Part shown: one piece after another, positions 23,175-34,399 of the stretch | Layout: each line of letters starts with the position of its first letter | How positions within the stretch are numbered: the stretch's first letter is position 1 | Assembly (NCBI GenBank): GCA_025594325.1 | Contig: JANHCV010000003.1 | Location: forward strand, 372,001 to 436,000 | Length of the DNA stretch: 64,000 nucleotides | Origin: Blastocladiella emersonii ATCC 22665 | Taxonomy: Eukaryota; Blastocladiomycota; Blastocladiomycetes; Blastocladiales; Blastocladiaceae | Reading direction: 5' to 3' | Notes under the pieces: generated by a model | Seen by the model: the letters and a program-made list of their open reading frames with translations, nothing else | Databases searched by the model: none | What the model was told of the DNA's origin: nothing | Translations under genes and position numbers: made by a program

Positions 23175-26100
23175 TCACTTCCACAGCGCGCGCGTGCGCT
23201 GCTCGGTGAGGGCGGCCTCGATGGTACCCGTGGCCGCGAACCGCACAACGTGAACGGTTCCGCGAACAGTCGAGATGGGGGCGCCCGGTACGACTGCGGC
23301 CACGTCGTGTGGGCCAGGCGGATCGGGGGCGGGCGACAGTATTCCGGTGGGAGCAATCGGAACAACTGGATCGTGGACGCGGGGCACCGCGCCGAGGACG
23401 CGCATCTCGAGGTCGTGCGCCGCGCCGTCCGTCTCGGCCAGCAGCGGGTGCGCGAACAGGACGTGGTTGACCGTGATGGCGGCGGGGTCGGGGGCGGTCG
23501 TGGCCGCGGTCGTGGCGAAGCTGCAGTGGAGGAGGTACGTCTCGGGGTCGAGGCAGATCACGGCCGCGGCGGGGGCGGCGGTGGTGGTCGCGGCGTCGTT
23601 GTTGCCGCCGTCGCCGTGGGCGGCCTCGGAACCCGCCGCAGGAGCGACTGCGATCCGCTCAAACTCGAGGCAGGCGGCCTTGGACACGGCGACCGTGACC
23701 GCGGCGTCAGTGGCAGGAGAGGATCCGGGCGCGACGGTGCCGTTCACGCCGCGGATCCCGTGCTCGGCAAGGGCGGCGACGAGGAGCGCGGCAAAGCGCG
23801 GGAACTGGGTCCAGACGACCATGCGAGTCGCGGTGGCCGGGCTGCTACTAGTACTGCTGCTGTGGTGGTGGTGAAGAATGTAGGTAAGGACCGCCGCGAG
23901 CTTGGAGCCGTACCGCGCCGCGGTGACACCGGGAACAGAGAGCGGGACGACACTGCTCGTCGGATGAGTGTCGTCGGTGCCGTCGCTGGAACTGACCACG
24001 TCGCGGGTGGCCGAGTCGGTGCTGCTGGAACTGACCACGTCGTGGGTGGCCGCCGAGCCCGCAGAGCGCGCGGAAGACACCGAAGTGGTTAAACCCTTGG
24101 AGCTCGCGGGCGCCGCCGAGGTGGTGGTGCCCTTGGAGCGCGCGGACGACGCCGAGGTGGTGGTGCCCTTGGAGCGCGCGGGCGACGCCGAGGTGGTGGT
24201 GCCCTTGGAGCGCGCGGGCGACGCCGAGGTGGTGGTGCCCTTAGAGCGCGCGGGCGACAGCTTTGGTGGGCGCCCGCGGCGGCGCGGGTTGTGGCCGGGC
24301 TGCTGCTTGACTGCGGGTTTCGGCGTGGGCCTCGGCGTCGGCGTGGAGAGTAGATGGAGACACGGCGGGAGGAGCGCTGGAGCCGGTGCGTGATCACCGC
24401 CAGCGCTGGGGACCGCGGGATCGGCGTCAGCGGGGCACCACTGGCTGATGCAGTCGATTTCGAGAAGCTCGCGGCACGCGGCGCACGCGGCACTGGTGGC
24501 CGGTACCGAGGTCGCGGCTGGCACTGCGTCGTCGTCGGCACGCGGGTGAGGAAAAGAAGGTGGCGGGAGCGTCGACGGGCATGCGCGGCAAAAGAGGTGG
24601 TAGCACGGCGTGACGGAGAACGGGTCGCGCGCAACGTCAATGGTGGTCGAGCACGAAGCACACGCGTGGTCAGCTGCTGGTACGGCCGCAGTCGCTGCCG
24701 CCGCCGGGTCGACCGAGTCAGCGGCGGCGAGCTGGTGGTCGTGGTCACGGTGCTGCAGGCCACCAATGAGCTGGCGCAGAGCGTACCCTCGAGGAGGCGA
24801 AGTGAACCCGCGCGAAGCCGCGACAAAGTTGGCGCGGGCGGAAGCAGCCGACGCGTGCGCACCCAAAATCTCGGAAGCAAGTGGCGCGACTGCACCGACG
24901 TGGTACTTCATGTCAAACGGCAAGGACGCGGTCAGCGTGCCCTCGGGGACCGCGCGAATCGCGTGCTGCACGAACCCGATCCAGTCTGCATCACCGCGCA
25001 GATGCGGAAGCGGGCCCAGCGGAAGATGGCTCAGGAGGGTGCGCAGGCCAGCGGCGCTGAGCCTGTCGATCATGCTCGGCACGGTGTAAGCGGCCGTTGT
25101 ACCAAAATACGTCGGGGACACGACCTCGTACTTGAAGGCGCCGCGCAAACCGGCGAGAATCTGGTGCAGCAGCACGCTCGGCCGCAGGTCCTTGAGCTGC
25201 TCCAGTTGCTCCTGCACGACCGCTCTCGCGGCGGCGACCCGCGCCGCGTGACCCGGCCTGGCCCCCACCTCTGCCTCGAGACGGCGAACCTCCGCCCGAC
25301 TGCGGCCAAGGGCGGATGCCAGCGCGAGGTGCTGGCCGACGCGGTCGTGCCAATCCCTGACTCCTGGAACCACGCCCGTCGCAAGGTGAGAGCCAAACAA
25401 GAAGATGCGGTGGAACTGGACGCGCTCAAAAACGACCTCGCCGCGGGTCAGGCCGTACGCAGCGGGACCCGACGCGATCAGCGCCGCCGTGTGCTCGGCG
25501 AGACGGAGCGCAAACTCGTGCCGCGCAGGCGAAATTGCCGCACGGCCAGCGTCGTGATCGATGGGTCCGAGAAACGGAGCGGGGCCGTGGTACTCGTCGG
25601 GTCCGGATTCGGGGTGCCCGACCAGAGAAGCAACGCGGGCCCAGTACTCGGCCGCACCCAGGACAGCGCCCATCGAGACAAAGACCAAGTCGGCATTCAC
25701 AATGTCGTCCCACGACGCGGCAAGGTACTGGGTCATACCCGAAATATCGACGACGCGCAGCGGCTGCTGAAGCGAGGAGAAGGCACGTGCACTCGTGCCA
25801 CGAGCGGCCATGCTATTTGTCTTGATCAGGTCGAGCCAGCCTTGCGGGACGCGGTCAATGACAAGTAATGTTGCCCGCGATAGAATCAGCGGATTCGTCT
25901 TTGGATCCAGTCCGGAAGCAATTGTCGGGAGTACATGCTGTTGCGGCGGCCGCACCTGGACGAGCTGGAGAATCGACGCAAACAGCTCGTCGGACGGTCT
26001 CGATAAGATGGCGCCGGCGCGTACTTCGCAGCTCGCTGGCGGGTTCAAGGGAAGCGGTGTTGGTGCTGTTGTTAGCCGAGGAAGGGCGGATCGCATAGTG

Positions 26101-27621
26101 TCGGGCAAGGCCATGGTCGTCCAGTCCGCGGGAAGGGGCGAGGGAGCCGGGGACCACCACACGTCCGTCTCGGCCCACTCGCCTAGATCGAGGTTGTAGA
26201 GGACGCCGCCGGGCCCGAGGCGCACGAGCGGCGGGGCGAGCGAGGTGCCGCCCGCGCAGCTGTACGAGGGCAGCGCGAAACCGGAAACGGGCACGGGCAC
26301 CGATCCGGATCCAGAGCGCGGTCGCGAAGAAGTGGTGGCAAGGAGATGCGCGTACGGGTCGTTCTCGAGGTGTACGAGCCACAGGGCGAGCGTTGGCCGA
26401 GTGTTTTTCGAGTCGAGCGGCGGCGGGCACCACGTCGGTTTCCAGTGCGAGATGGACTGCGGCGGCAGCGCGGCAAAGGTGCCGTTGGACAGGGCAGCCC
26501 GCGACGGGATCGGGCGGTGCGACCGGAGCAGCCGGCGGACCGCGCGGTAAACGCCCGGCTCGGCGCAGCGCAGGTCGCGGCTCGCCACGTCGGCGCGCAG
26601 GTACACATCGAGCGTGTACCGGTACAGGGCCTTGAGCTTTCGCGTGCCGCGGCGCGTGCGCTCCCCGCGGACGGAGACCAGAAAGTAGGGCGCGGCGGCG
26701 GGGTCCTTGAGGTGGGCAAAGGCGGCCCGCGGTTCCGGGTCCGAGGCAATGAACGGGACGAGGTCGCGCTGGAAATCGGCGCCAAAAAGCACGGCGGTGA
26801 GCGGGTCGGCGCCCGTGGTCGTGGTCGCAGGCTGCGCGGGCAGCGGAAGCTTTGGGCTCTGCGGCGCGACCAAGTACGTGGCGAGGAACAAGTCTAATCA
26901 ATACACGGCGGGCGAAGAGGGTGGGTGGCAGCAGGGGGAACGTTAGTTGACTTGGAGCGTGACAAGTACTGTTGCGGGTCCGCCTAGTTGCAGCAAACCA
27001 GGAGCGAGGCACGCCCCGCCAATGCGAAATCGAGTAGCACGTACCGTGGCTGTGATCGTGCGTGCGCTCGTCGTAGCTGCGCTCGCGGTCTCCGCCACCG
27101 CGTCCGCGGCTGTCCGCGCGGCCCGGGGCGGTGGAGGTCGATGAAGGAGGCGAAGACGGTGACGCGGACACGGGCGTGGCACCGTTCAAGCCAAGTAAAA
27201 GGGACGCGGGATCGATGCTGTCGGGACCAGCCAAACCTCGAGTCTGAGAGCAACTGGACAGGATCCGCTGGACCTCCTCGACTTCGAGTCCGGGCCCACC
27301 ACCGACGCCGCCACGGGTAAGCTGGAGCAGCAGCGACGTCGGCGTGTGCGGAAAGGGGCACCACCAGCCGCGGGCCGCGCGCTCGGCAAAGACCCGCCGA
27401 TCGAACTCGGCCGTGTCGGACGGCGGGCCGCACTCGGGCAGTGCGGGCGCGGGATCGTCAATGGCAAGTGTGCGAGGTGCGAGTAGACGGCCGCCGCCGT
27501 CGTGCGGGCCGAGGTCGGGCGCGGCGCCGTGGGGGCGCGGGTCCCGAACCGCCGCCGTCTCGGGTGCTGCCGCGTCCGCGTTCAGTTCCATTCGTTGCAT
27601 CAAGTCTGGCGAGGTCTCCAT
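23175..27621 (-). CDS. SNF2/Rad5-like RING protein with degenerate ATPase motifs, 1431 aa
   Basis: Exons 27621-27045 and 26893-23175 are joined over a 151-nt intron (GTACGT donor, AACTAACG branch, GATTAG acceptor), with the frame preserved. The C-terminal part has a Cys/His cluster of RING type (CASCSTTIDVARDPFSVTPC then YHLFCRAC, about residue 935). After a Ser/Thr-rich linker comes a helicase-C-like lobe: RYGSKLAAVLTYI, VVWTQFPRFAALL, a VNHVLFAHPLLAE piece and TIEAALTEQ at the end, as in Rad5/Rad16/SHPRH. In the N-lobe, LLVIDRVPQGWLDLI and NADLVFVSMGAVLG match SNF2 motifs. The Walker A site reads RAGAILSRPSDELFA instead of a GxGKT loop, and the DEAH box region reads IFLFGSHLAT. It is probably a non-catalytic scaffold or ubiquitin ligase remnant. 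Confidence 0.75.
24090..24260 (-). repeat. 36-bp coding tandem repeats in the SNF2-like gene
   Basis: Four to five units coding for a 12-residue repeat, ARSKGTTTSASP with variants. They form a basic Ser/Thr-rich linker between the RING and the helicase-C-like lobe. Repeat number is likely to vary between strains. Confidence 0.85.
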
Positions 27622-27960
27622 TGCGGGCGTGCTCGTTCGTGAGGGGAGGAGGCCAGCAGAACCCGCGGCTCACCGTGGGAACCCGTTCCGCTGAAACGCC
27701 ACCCGCGCGTGCGTGGCGCAACGCGGCCGCGAACCTGAAACACGACGCGTGCGCTTCACCGGTAAGCGCATAAATGAATTGCGAAGAAGAAAAGTATGCA
27801 AAAATGTCGATTTTTCCTTGCGCGTTTCTCTCGTGTGTCTTGCTTTCCCGCCTCTTCCCGCCTTCACCTTCCTCTTCCCGTTCCCCTCCTCCCCCCGGCG
27901 GCCATGTGTTATTCACCGACGCTACCAGACAATGCCCCACTGTGCCCGCAGGCGTCAACG

Positions 27961-28060
27961 TGGAATGGCCGGGATTCGAACCCAGAGTTCCATGGGTGGG
28001 ACCATCTCATCCACGCGGTGGTCCGTGCTGGCGCAGGCCGCTCCGCCAGCACAGGACCTA
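27961..28060 (-). other. tRNA-like element: 14-bp hairpin plus perfect B box
   Basis: On the minus strand, GGTTCGAATCC matches the pol III B box and sits in a 5-bp T-arm (CTGGG/CCCGG) followed by CCATTCC-A. About 60 bases upstream TGGCGGAGCGG resembles an A box. No 5' strand pairs with the acceptor CCATTCC, and the A-box region instead folds into a long hairpin (GGTCC-T-GTGCTGGCG with CGCCAGCACGGACC). It is therefore not an ordinary tRNA. A tRNA pseudogene or a tRNA-derived pol III transcript are the likely options. Confidence 0.35.
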
Positions 28061-29079
28061 GACGAGGCAGCTGACGTGGCCAAAGTACCCTCTAGACAAC
28101 GTTCGGTTGCTTTACACCGCCCCGCACGCCGCCGCAGTGGGGCGGCCGACTCAGCAAGCTGCCTTCTCGTAACTCTCGTGACCGACCGTTTCAATGCCAC
28201 TCGATTCCCTACACATGATCGAACCACAACCTTCGTCGCACAGGTTCGATCATGTACGGGCTGGTCTCGAGCCGGGTCAGCCGTGGATCGAGAGTGGGGA
28301 CAGCGATAGGAGCCTCGGAGGGCGCCGGTTTGAGTGACACGACCCACAGAATACTACCAGCGAGTGCAAGTCGATGAATCTCTAACGAGTGGGACCTCGT
28401 TGCAAGCATCGTCGTGCAACAAGAATGCGGGTGTTGAAAGCGGGGATTTTAGACGGAAGCAGCCAAGAGACACTCCCCAAACCGGAACACTGAAGTTATG
28501 TTGCATGTTCGGTGGGCGCGGTACATCCGCGGGCTCGAGTTTGTGTCCATGTCCATTCCTCATTGACTTTGCTTGAGCGCAAGTTCGACCGATTTCCAGG
28601 TGGCCCAACGTCGCTTAACCCAAGGTCGTTGGTTTCGGTGTTCGACTGGCGGGGGAAGCACGCGGGCGGACGCACGAAACGTGAGGGCCACGAGGGCTTC
28701 CATGGAAGCGAGTCTAAGCCGTGGAGTTGCGGGAGATTAATGCCGGGGAAACAGGCATGTTTAGAAGCGTGGACGAGAACGAGCGTTTCGAGCGCCCCAG
28801 TATCCTAGCCGCGTCGTTGTCGTTCACGGCCGAGTCGCGGGAGTTCGAACGATTGGTTCAGAATTGCCAGGTTGCCTCCCGGTCTCCTTATAGTCTGTTT
28901 AGTGGCGTGGAATAGTAGCAGTGTCGACGGTTGGAATCAGCAACTTCGAGGTGTGGATCTCGTCAAAGGTCGGGGCTGTGCAGTATAGTCAGCTCGCGGC
29001 GACCATAAAAGCAAGCACTCGGAGCTTGGAACCTGAGAGTGCCCACGAAATGAATTTCGTTGCAGTGTGGCGAGCTCGC
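28061..29079. other. intergenic, no clear gene
   Basis: Moderate GC, with only short frames lacking domains. It contains the inverted repeat at 28213-28255. Confidence 0.5.
28213..28255. repeat. perfect 13-bp inverted repeat
   Basis: ACATGATCGAACC and GGTTCGATCATGT are separated by 17 bases. It could form a stem-loop or be a binding palindrome. No gene in which it would act as terminator is identified. Confidence 0.8.
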
Positions 29080-30046
29080 TGTCAACGACAAAGCAGCTGC
29101 AGTGGCGGTCGTCGAGTCGGCGAATCGGCCGAGCTGCGACTCATGGCCGACATGCAGTCCGAAATCGCCGTGTCCATTCGTTGCATAGAGTTTTTTTTTG
29201 TGCGTAAGTGCGCTACATGAGGTTGGTGCAGGAGCGGAAGCGCGACGCTGAGAGTCGTGAAGGCGGCTGGAGGCGTGGCGGCGCCCACCACGTGCGCTTG
29301 TGCGACGCGAACATCGCGTTCGAGTCTGCAACTGGCAAAACGATCAACCCTTTCCTCATTTCCGCAACATGGGCCTTGATGTGAATGCGTGACGCTACCC
29401 GCCATGCTCCCCTCCACTTTATGTGACTATTTAACCATTTGGGTCTCTGGAGTCGTCCTTGGGGGATCGATCCGGAGTTCCGCAAGGGGGGAATGCAGAA
29501 CTTGCACGTACGCGCCCAGCGGAGGTGGAGGCCAATTCACCAACGCCCGGCGTTGCCTAGGCTTGGAAGCTGACAGATATGAACAGCTACCGGTTGACTG
29601 GTACGTTGGCGGGGCACCTGTGTAGGCGCGGTACATCTCGCCACCGGGGGTTCTGCACCAGCTCCGAGCGGAAACGTTTGTCAGGACGACGGCAGACCGG
29701 AACTGTGTCGTAATACAGCAGCACCACATCGAGTATCGGCGTGAAAGTTGTGATACATTCTATATTCCCCCAGCACATGCGATCCCATACGACAAATAGT
29801 CTAAAGGTGACAAGCGGATCGTTGTTCGTACGCGAGAACGACATGCGACGTCAAGCAAAAGTAGTCCTGAAGAGAGTTCGGATCCCGCGGCTAAGCACAG
29901 CTCGAGGAGCGTCAAGAGTACCCGCAGGGACTACGCGAGCGGCGCGGGAAGCTTTTCACGACGCCCGCGCAGCCGCTGCGCTTACAAGGGAGGCTTCCCG
30001 GTTGTCTTGATCTGATCCTTGTCCTCGACGGGGGTTGAAATGGAAG

Positions 30047-30832
30047 TCAAGCCGCTGTGGTGGTGAAGGAGAAACCAAAATCGCCGTGGACGAACTCGAG
30101 TCCACGGGAGCCAACGTCGCTGACGCGGTTGGCACCGTCAGATACAAGCTGGCGTCTGACGCCGATCCGCTGCGCCACTAAACGCAAGCTGTACACGGAC
30201 ACCTTGGACAGATTCACGTCAATCCGCTCCAGGACGCGATGTGCGCGTCCGAGCTCGCTTGTTGAAAGTTGCAGCTCATAGTTCGACGGTAGCGCAATCT
30301 GAATGCGGACTTGAGGCGCAGAACGGATCGCAGCGCTCTCCTTATAGCCAAGAATGGAGACCCAGATTGACTCTTCCTGGTCCGAGATCTGCTCTTGGCG
30401 TTCAGGATTGGGACATTCCCGCAGATATACCTTGGGTGTCGGTCCTAAGCATGGCTCCTCGAACGCGCCGACCAAATCATGGAGCGAGGCATTGGAAATT
30501 TGCATGCGAAGTGGTATTTTTGTGCTCCGAGAGCCTTGGGATAGGCATGGGCACAACCGGGGGCGTTGCACAAGCGAGTCGGGTTCGGCAGCAAGTTTAC
30601 CGGAGCAAGTTGGCCCGTTCGTAAATTCAGCATGGTCTCCATTCGTTGCATCAAGTCTGGTGGTCATTCTAGGGTTGCGTCGTAGGGCCATGAGGGAGAA
30701 GGGGTCGTTCAGCGCCAAGGGCGGGAGCTCGGTCGCGGGCTCGGTGCGCCACACCACGGCGGGCCTCACGTGCGCCTGTCCACCGCGTCCGCGCTCTGTG
30801 CTGAGTGCCGTGCGAGTACGCCAGGGGTGCAA
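30047..30832 (-). pseudogene. hypothetical ORF inside the duplication, probably decayed
   Basis: A 261-codon frame with coding-like pieces (SLHDLVGAFEEPCLGPTPK and LERIDVNLSKVSVYSLRLV). The matching region of the other copy (39.4-39.9 kb) is broken into several short frames, although related peptides can be found there, such as SVHVDINNF facing FVHGDFGF. Either a gene lost in one copy or a relic in both. The family is not recognised. Confidence 0.25.
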
Positions 30833-31081
30833 GGTTGCTCATGCGATGGAGAACGGGCTCGACTATTGTCCGGCCGTGCTGCAATGCCCACTGCTCGGGT
30901 ACTCGGGCAACTACTGCTGGCCCTGCGTCGTGTCAAGAGTCAGGCATGAGCGGTGTGCGGGAAGAAGAGAAAGAATGTATTGCAATGTGGGCGACCTCGT
31001 CGTCGCTACCCGTCATCAAAGCGAGAGCCGCAACCGCCAAGAAGCAAGCAGGGCCGAGCGCGAGCGTTGTCGACCTTGACC

Positions 31082-31661
31082 TTAGAAAGGCCCGTTGTTG
31101 AAGCCGAACTCGTTGCGGTCGTTGAAGCGGTACTCGCCCTCGTCAAAGATCCACTCGTCGTCGGCGAACCCGTATTTGCTGCCGCCGTCCATGGGGTCAA
31201 ACCCGAACGGGGCCTTCTTGCCGTCCCGGAACGCGTCCGTCCGCATCTCGCATCTCGTACATGAAGAGCTTGTGCATCTTGGCGGCGATCCGGTCCGTGG
31301 CGCGGTCCGCATCGGTCTCGCGCGCAAAGTAGCGGGACATGAGGTTGGAGAGCGGCGGGATCGCGAGGAGGTCGGCGGCACGGCGCAGCTCGACGCGCAC
31401 GTCCCGCGACAGGAGCGTCGTGAGCATTCATGCGTCCCACTCCGAGATCGGCGTGCCGGGCTCGGGGACGAACGACGGCTCGTCAATGTGGAAGCCGAGC
31501 CACTCGAGGATGAAGTCGAGCGTCACCTCGGAGATGGACGGCAGGACGACCTCGATCTTGACGCCCTTGGCGATGCACGCGGCGGCCGCGTCCTCGATGA
31601 AGGCCGACTTGGAAATGACGGCGAGCGTCGTGACGACCGTCTTCCCGTCGGACGTGTTCGA
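31082..31661 (-). pseudogene. Skp1-like pseudogene (nonsense plus frameshift, 5' incomplete)
   Basis: Reads TSDGKTVVTTLAVISKSAFI, then LPSISEVTLDFILEWLGFHI and PSFVPEPGTPISEWDA. A TGA follows, and the frame resumes with LRRAADLLAIPPLSNLMSRY. A later frame change leads to KAPFGFDPMDGGSKYGF and the end FGFNNGPF at 31082. Homology to the intact Skp1-like genes is clear over the whole length. An upstream TAA and the lack of an ATG show that the 5' end is lost. Confidence 0.75.
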
Positions 31662-34399
31662 TTACTCTTGTCGTCTCCCCTCTGAATGGGATGCTCCAAG
31701 TCGTTCATCGCTTTAGCGCAGCTGTAACACCACATTGTGGTTGTTTTCAAGCACGGTACCAGGAGTCCGGTGCTTGAGAATAAGACTATCGACGACAAGA
31801 ACAGCGTGTGCGAGCGATCGGGTCGAGAACAACCTGCGCGTGCAGTCGACGCCCAGCCCGCGACTCGTCTATGGTACCACGAGAAGAAGCGTGCGTAGGA
31901 ACACAGGCTTACGGATGGCGGCAAGCGCAGCCAAGTGCTTGATGGGGCCGCCGCCAAAGTGGGTCGGGTCGTAGGCGTTAATCGGGCGCACCACGCCCGC
32001 AGCGAATGCCGCGCGGATCGTCTAGAGCTCGGAAGCACCACGCTGCTGTCACAATACGAAAAGGAACTGGGCAAGCAGTAGGATTGACGGGCACAGGATG
32101 TCGTGAAGCCGTTGTCATATGAGAAGCCGTTGAGATCGTCCTGCGAGCCAGCGACCAAGAGCGGCCGAGAGGGGAGCGGGACGGTCCGGGTTGGGATCGA
32201 GCCGACACGGCGTTGACGTTGACTGGACACATAAATAGACGTCGAGCAGGGTGCATTGCATGAGGTGCCATTCGAGAACTGTCCAGACTCGGCCGTTCTG
32301 TGACTAGAGCGCGTCCAGATGGCGAGGCCGCCCGCCACGCAGTGAGCGCGCAGCTCTTCTCGCCTCACTGCGTGCGACGCGCCCTTCCTTCCCTCTCGGC
32401 GTCGCGGATGCACCATTAACATCCGAGTGTATTCAATCGGGGATGCGCGCGCGACCGACCGCGGCGAAGCGAGCTGGTCGCCGAGCCGTGGGTCTCGGGC
32501 ACGGCGTCGCCGGACGGCTTACCGTCAGTGGCGGTGCTGGCAGCGAGCACGAGGTGGGCGGTCGCGCTGGCGCGGGCACCGTGACCGACCGCCGCGTTCC
32601 ATCCATCGGTTCACGGTCGTCATCCACGGGCCGCGGTCGAAGACGCCGCCGACCTGCGAGATACCGTTGCACGCCGCGGCGTGAGCGACGAGCGCGCGCC
32701 GAGTTGTAGCTGCAGGTTCGGCGCGGACACGTCGTAGCCGACCGCCTTGAAGACGGGCTGCTTGTGGCACTGGATCGCGCGCCCACACTCGCCGAGGCGC
32801 GCGGGGAGCGGCACGCGCCGATACCGAAGAGCAGGAACGCAGCGAGCGTGGGCTCGCTGGCAATCGGGCCGGGCCGAGCCCACGAGTTTCTTGACGCCGA
32901 GCCAGTCCGTGATCCCGGTCCCGCCGATGGCCCAGATGTGCAGGACACGCCCGTCGCGCTGTCGACGACGCGCAGGACCGTGGCCGTGACCGAGCTGTAG
33001 TCGTGGTCGAAGTCGCGCCGCGGCTCGTGATTCTTGAGCGCCGAGTAGGAGCACGGGAACGAGCGACATGTTCTCGAGAAACCCGAGCGCGGGGCTCGCG
33101 AGGATCGACCCGTGGCAAAACCTCCTCGCCAACGACGAGGCCAAGCGGCTCAGCGCGCGGCGTGACGCGCAGGTACGGGGCTCGCACGGCGCGGCCGCGA
33201 ACACGTCGCCATGCTGCAGACCAGCCAGAGCGGACGATAGCGAGCGAGGGCACGAGGGCGGCGATCAGGACCCATGGACCAGCCGCGCGGGGCACGCGGG
33301 CGTCGTGATCTCAGCGAGCGAGCCGCGCGACCGTGTGGAGCGTCTTGGCGCCAGCGGGAAGCCCGAGGTGCGGGTGCCGCGCGCCCGGTCTTGAGCGAGC
33401 GCCACTTCGAGACTGCTGCAGCGCGGCGGATGGTACAGGCCGGCCGACCCGCGTGCTGTCGCCGCGAGCGTGCTGTTTCCGATACCGAGGTTGCGGGCGG
33501 GGACTTGGCGAGCAGAATCGAGGACTTGTCGCGCCGAGCAGGTTGAGGGCGAAGGTGCGGCAGCACCGCGTGCGAAAACAGCGAAGTGGTGGTGGTGGAC
33601 CGTGAGGGCGTAGCGGGGCAAAGGCAGCACGTCGAGGGTGAAGTGAGCCTGGCGCTGACCGTCGGGTCGGGATCGGGCGCATGGTCACCTCGTGGAGCCC
33701 CGCGATGGCGAAACGTCGGGCCGCGCGGCGGCGGCGAGGGCGCGCGTCACGTAGGACGACTAGCGGCACTGCTCCCGACCGCGGACGACCTGGTCGCGGC
33801 GCTGCCGCCGAGCTTAGCGGCATGGACCACCGAAATCACCATGCCCCCAAAGTCGGCCGGGTCGATGGCGGCGGCGGCCGTCAGGCGACGACCTCCTCGA
33901 CCGTGTGCTGGTGGTGGCACAGGGACGAGCGGCCGCGACCAAACAGGGAGATGGCGTTGCGGTTGGGGGCGGGTGCTCGGGTGGAGACCTGGATCGCGTC
34001 GAGGCAGCCTCGTTGGCGGTGCTGATCGGGGTTGGAGCGTGCGAGGTAGACGGGCCACGCGATGCACGCCAGCGGCGAGGTGCGCGCACGGGCAGGGTGT
34101 TGCGGAAAGCGGCGGGTACGTGGTGCTCGCCCGGCGGGTAGGCCGGCCGCTGCTGCCGCGGCTGACGCGGCCCTCGGAAACCGTATCCTAGGTCTGGTAG
34201 AGCGTTTGCGGGCAGCGAGAAAAGTGAGAATCGGCTCAAATGCTGAACGGGGGACGCAGCAGCCGCGTACCGTGACAAAGCGGGTGGCCTCAAAGGTCAA
34301 GGGCTCGGCGGGCTGCTCAATAGCGTCAATGGCGGTACCGCGCATGAGGTAGAGTGTCTCGGGCGACGTCGGCCAAGCCGTCGGCGCGGCAGGCGTCCG
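31662..34399 (-). pseudogene. strongly frameshifted gene remains, unidentified
   Basis: This segment is missing from the second copy of the duplication. Minus-strand peptides with good coding character occur in changing frames: VRPINAYDPTHFGGGPIKHL (about 31.9-32.0 kb); in order at 33.1-32.6 kb PALGFLENMSLVPVLL, NHEPRRDFDHDYSSVTATVL, LHIWAIGGTGITDWLGVKKL, AIQCHKQPVFKAVGYDVSAP and GGVFDRGPWMTTVNRWM; and AAAIDPADFGGMVISVVHAA near 33.85 kb. Each join needs a one- or two-base shift. The protein family is not recognised. It could be one long pseudogene or two. Confidence 0.35.

Larger units (their letters stand above)
29080..31661. repeat. segmental duplication, left copy, part 1
   Basis: Diverged copy of 38330-40880 in the same orientation. 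Matching landmarks are CATTCGTTGCAT (29176 and 38412), GGAGGTGGAGGCCAAT (29520 and 38860), GCGGAAGCTTTTCACG-type sequence (29950 and 39370), CATGAGGGAGAAGGGGTCGT (30690 and 40020) and the Skp1-like pseudogene (31082 and 40399). Spacing differs slightly through small indels. Confidence 0.75.

Noticed and set aside
24354-25868. 504-codon plus-strand frame
   Set aside because: It is the antisense shadow of the SNF2-like gene, whose own frame continues with recognisable SNF2, RING and helicase-C pieces on the other strand.
27961-28060. Ordinary intron-containing tRNA gene
   Set aside because: The acceptor strand CCATTCC has no 5' partner, no anticodon loop with a U at position 33 can be drawn, and the A-box region folds into a long separate hairpin.
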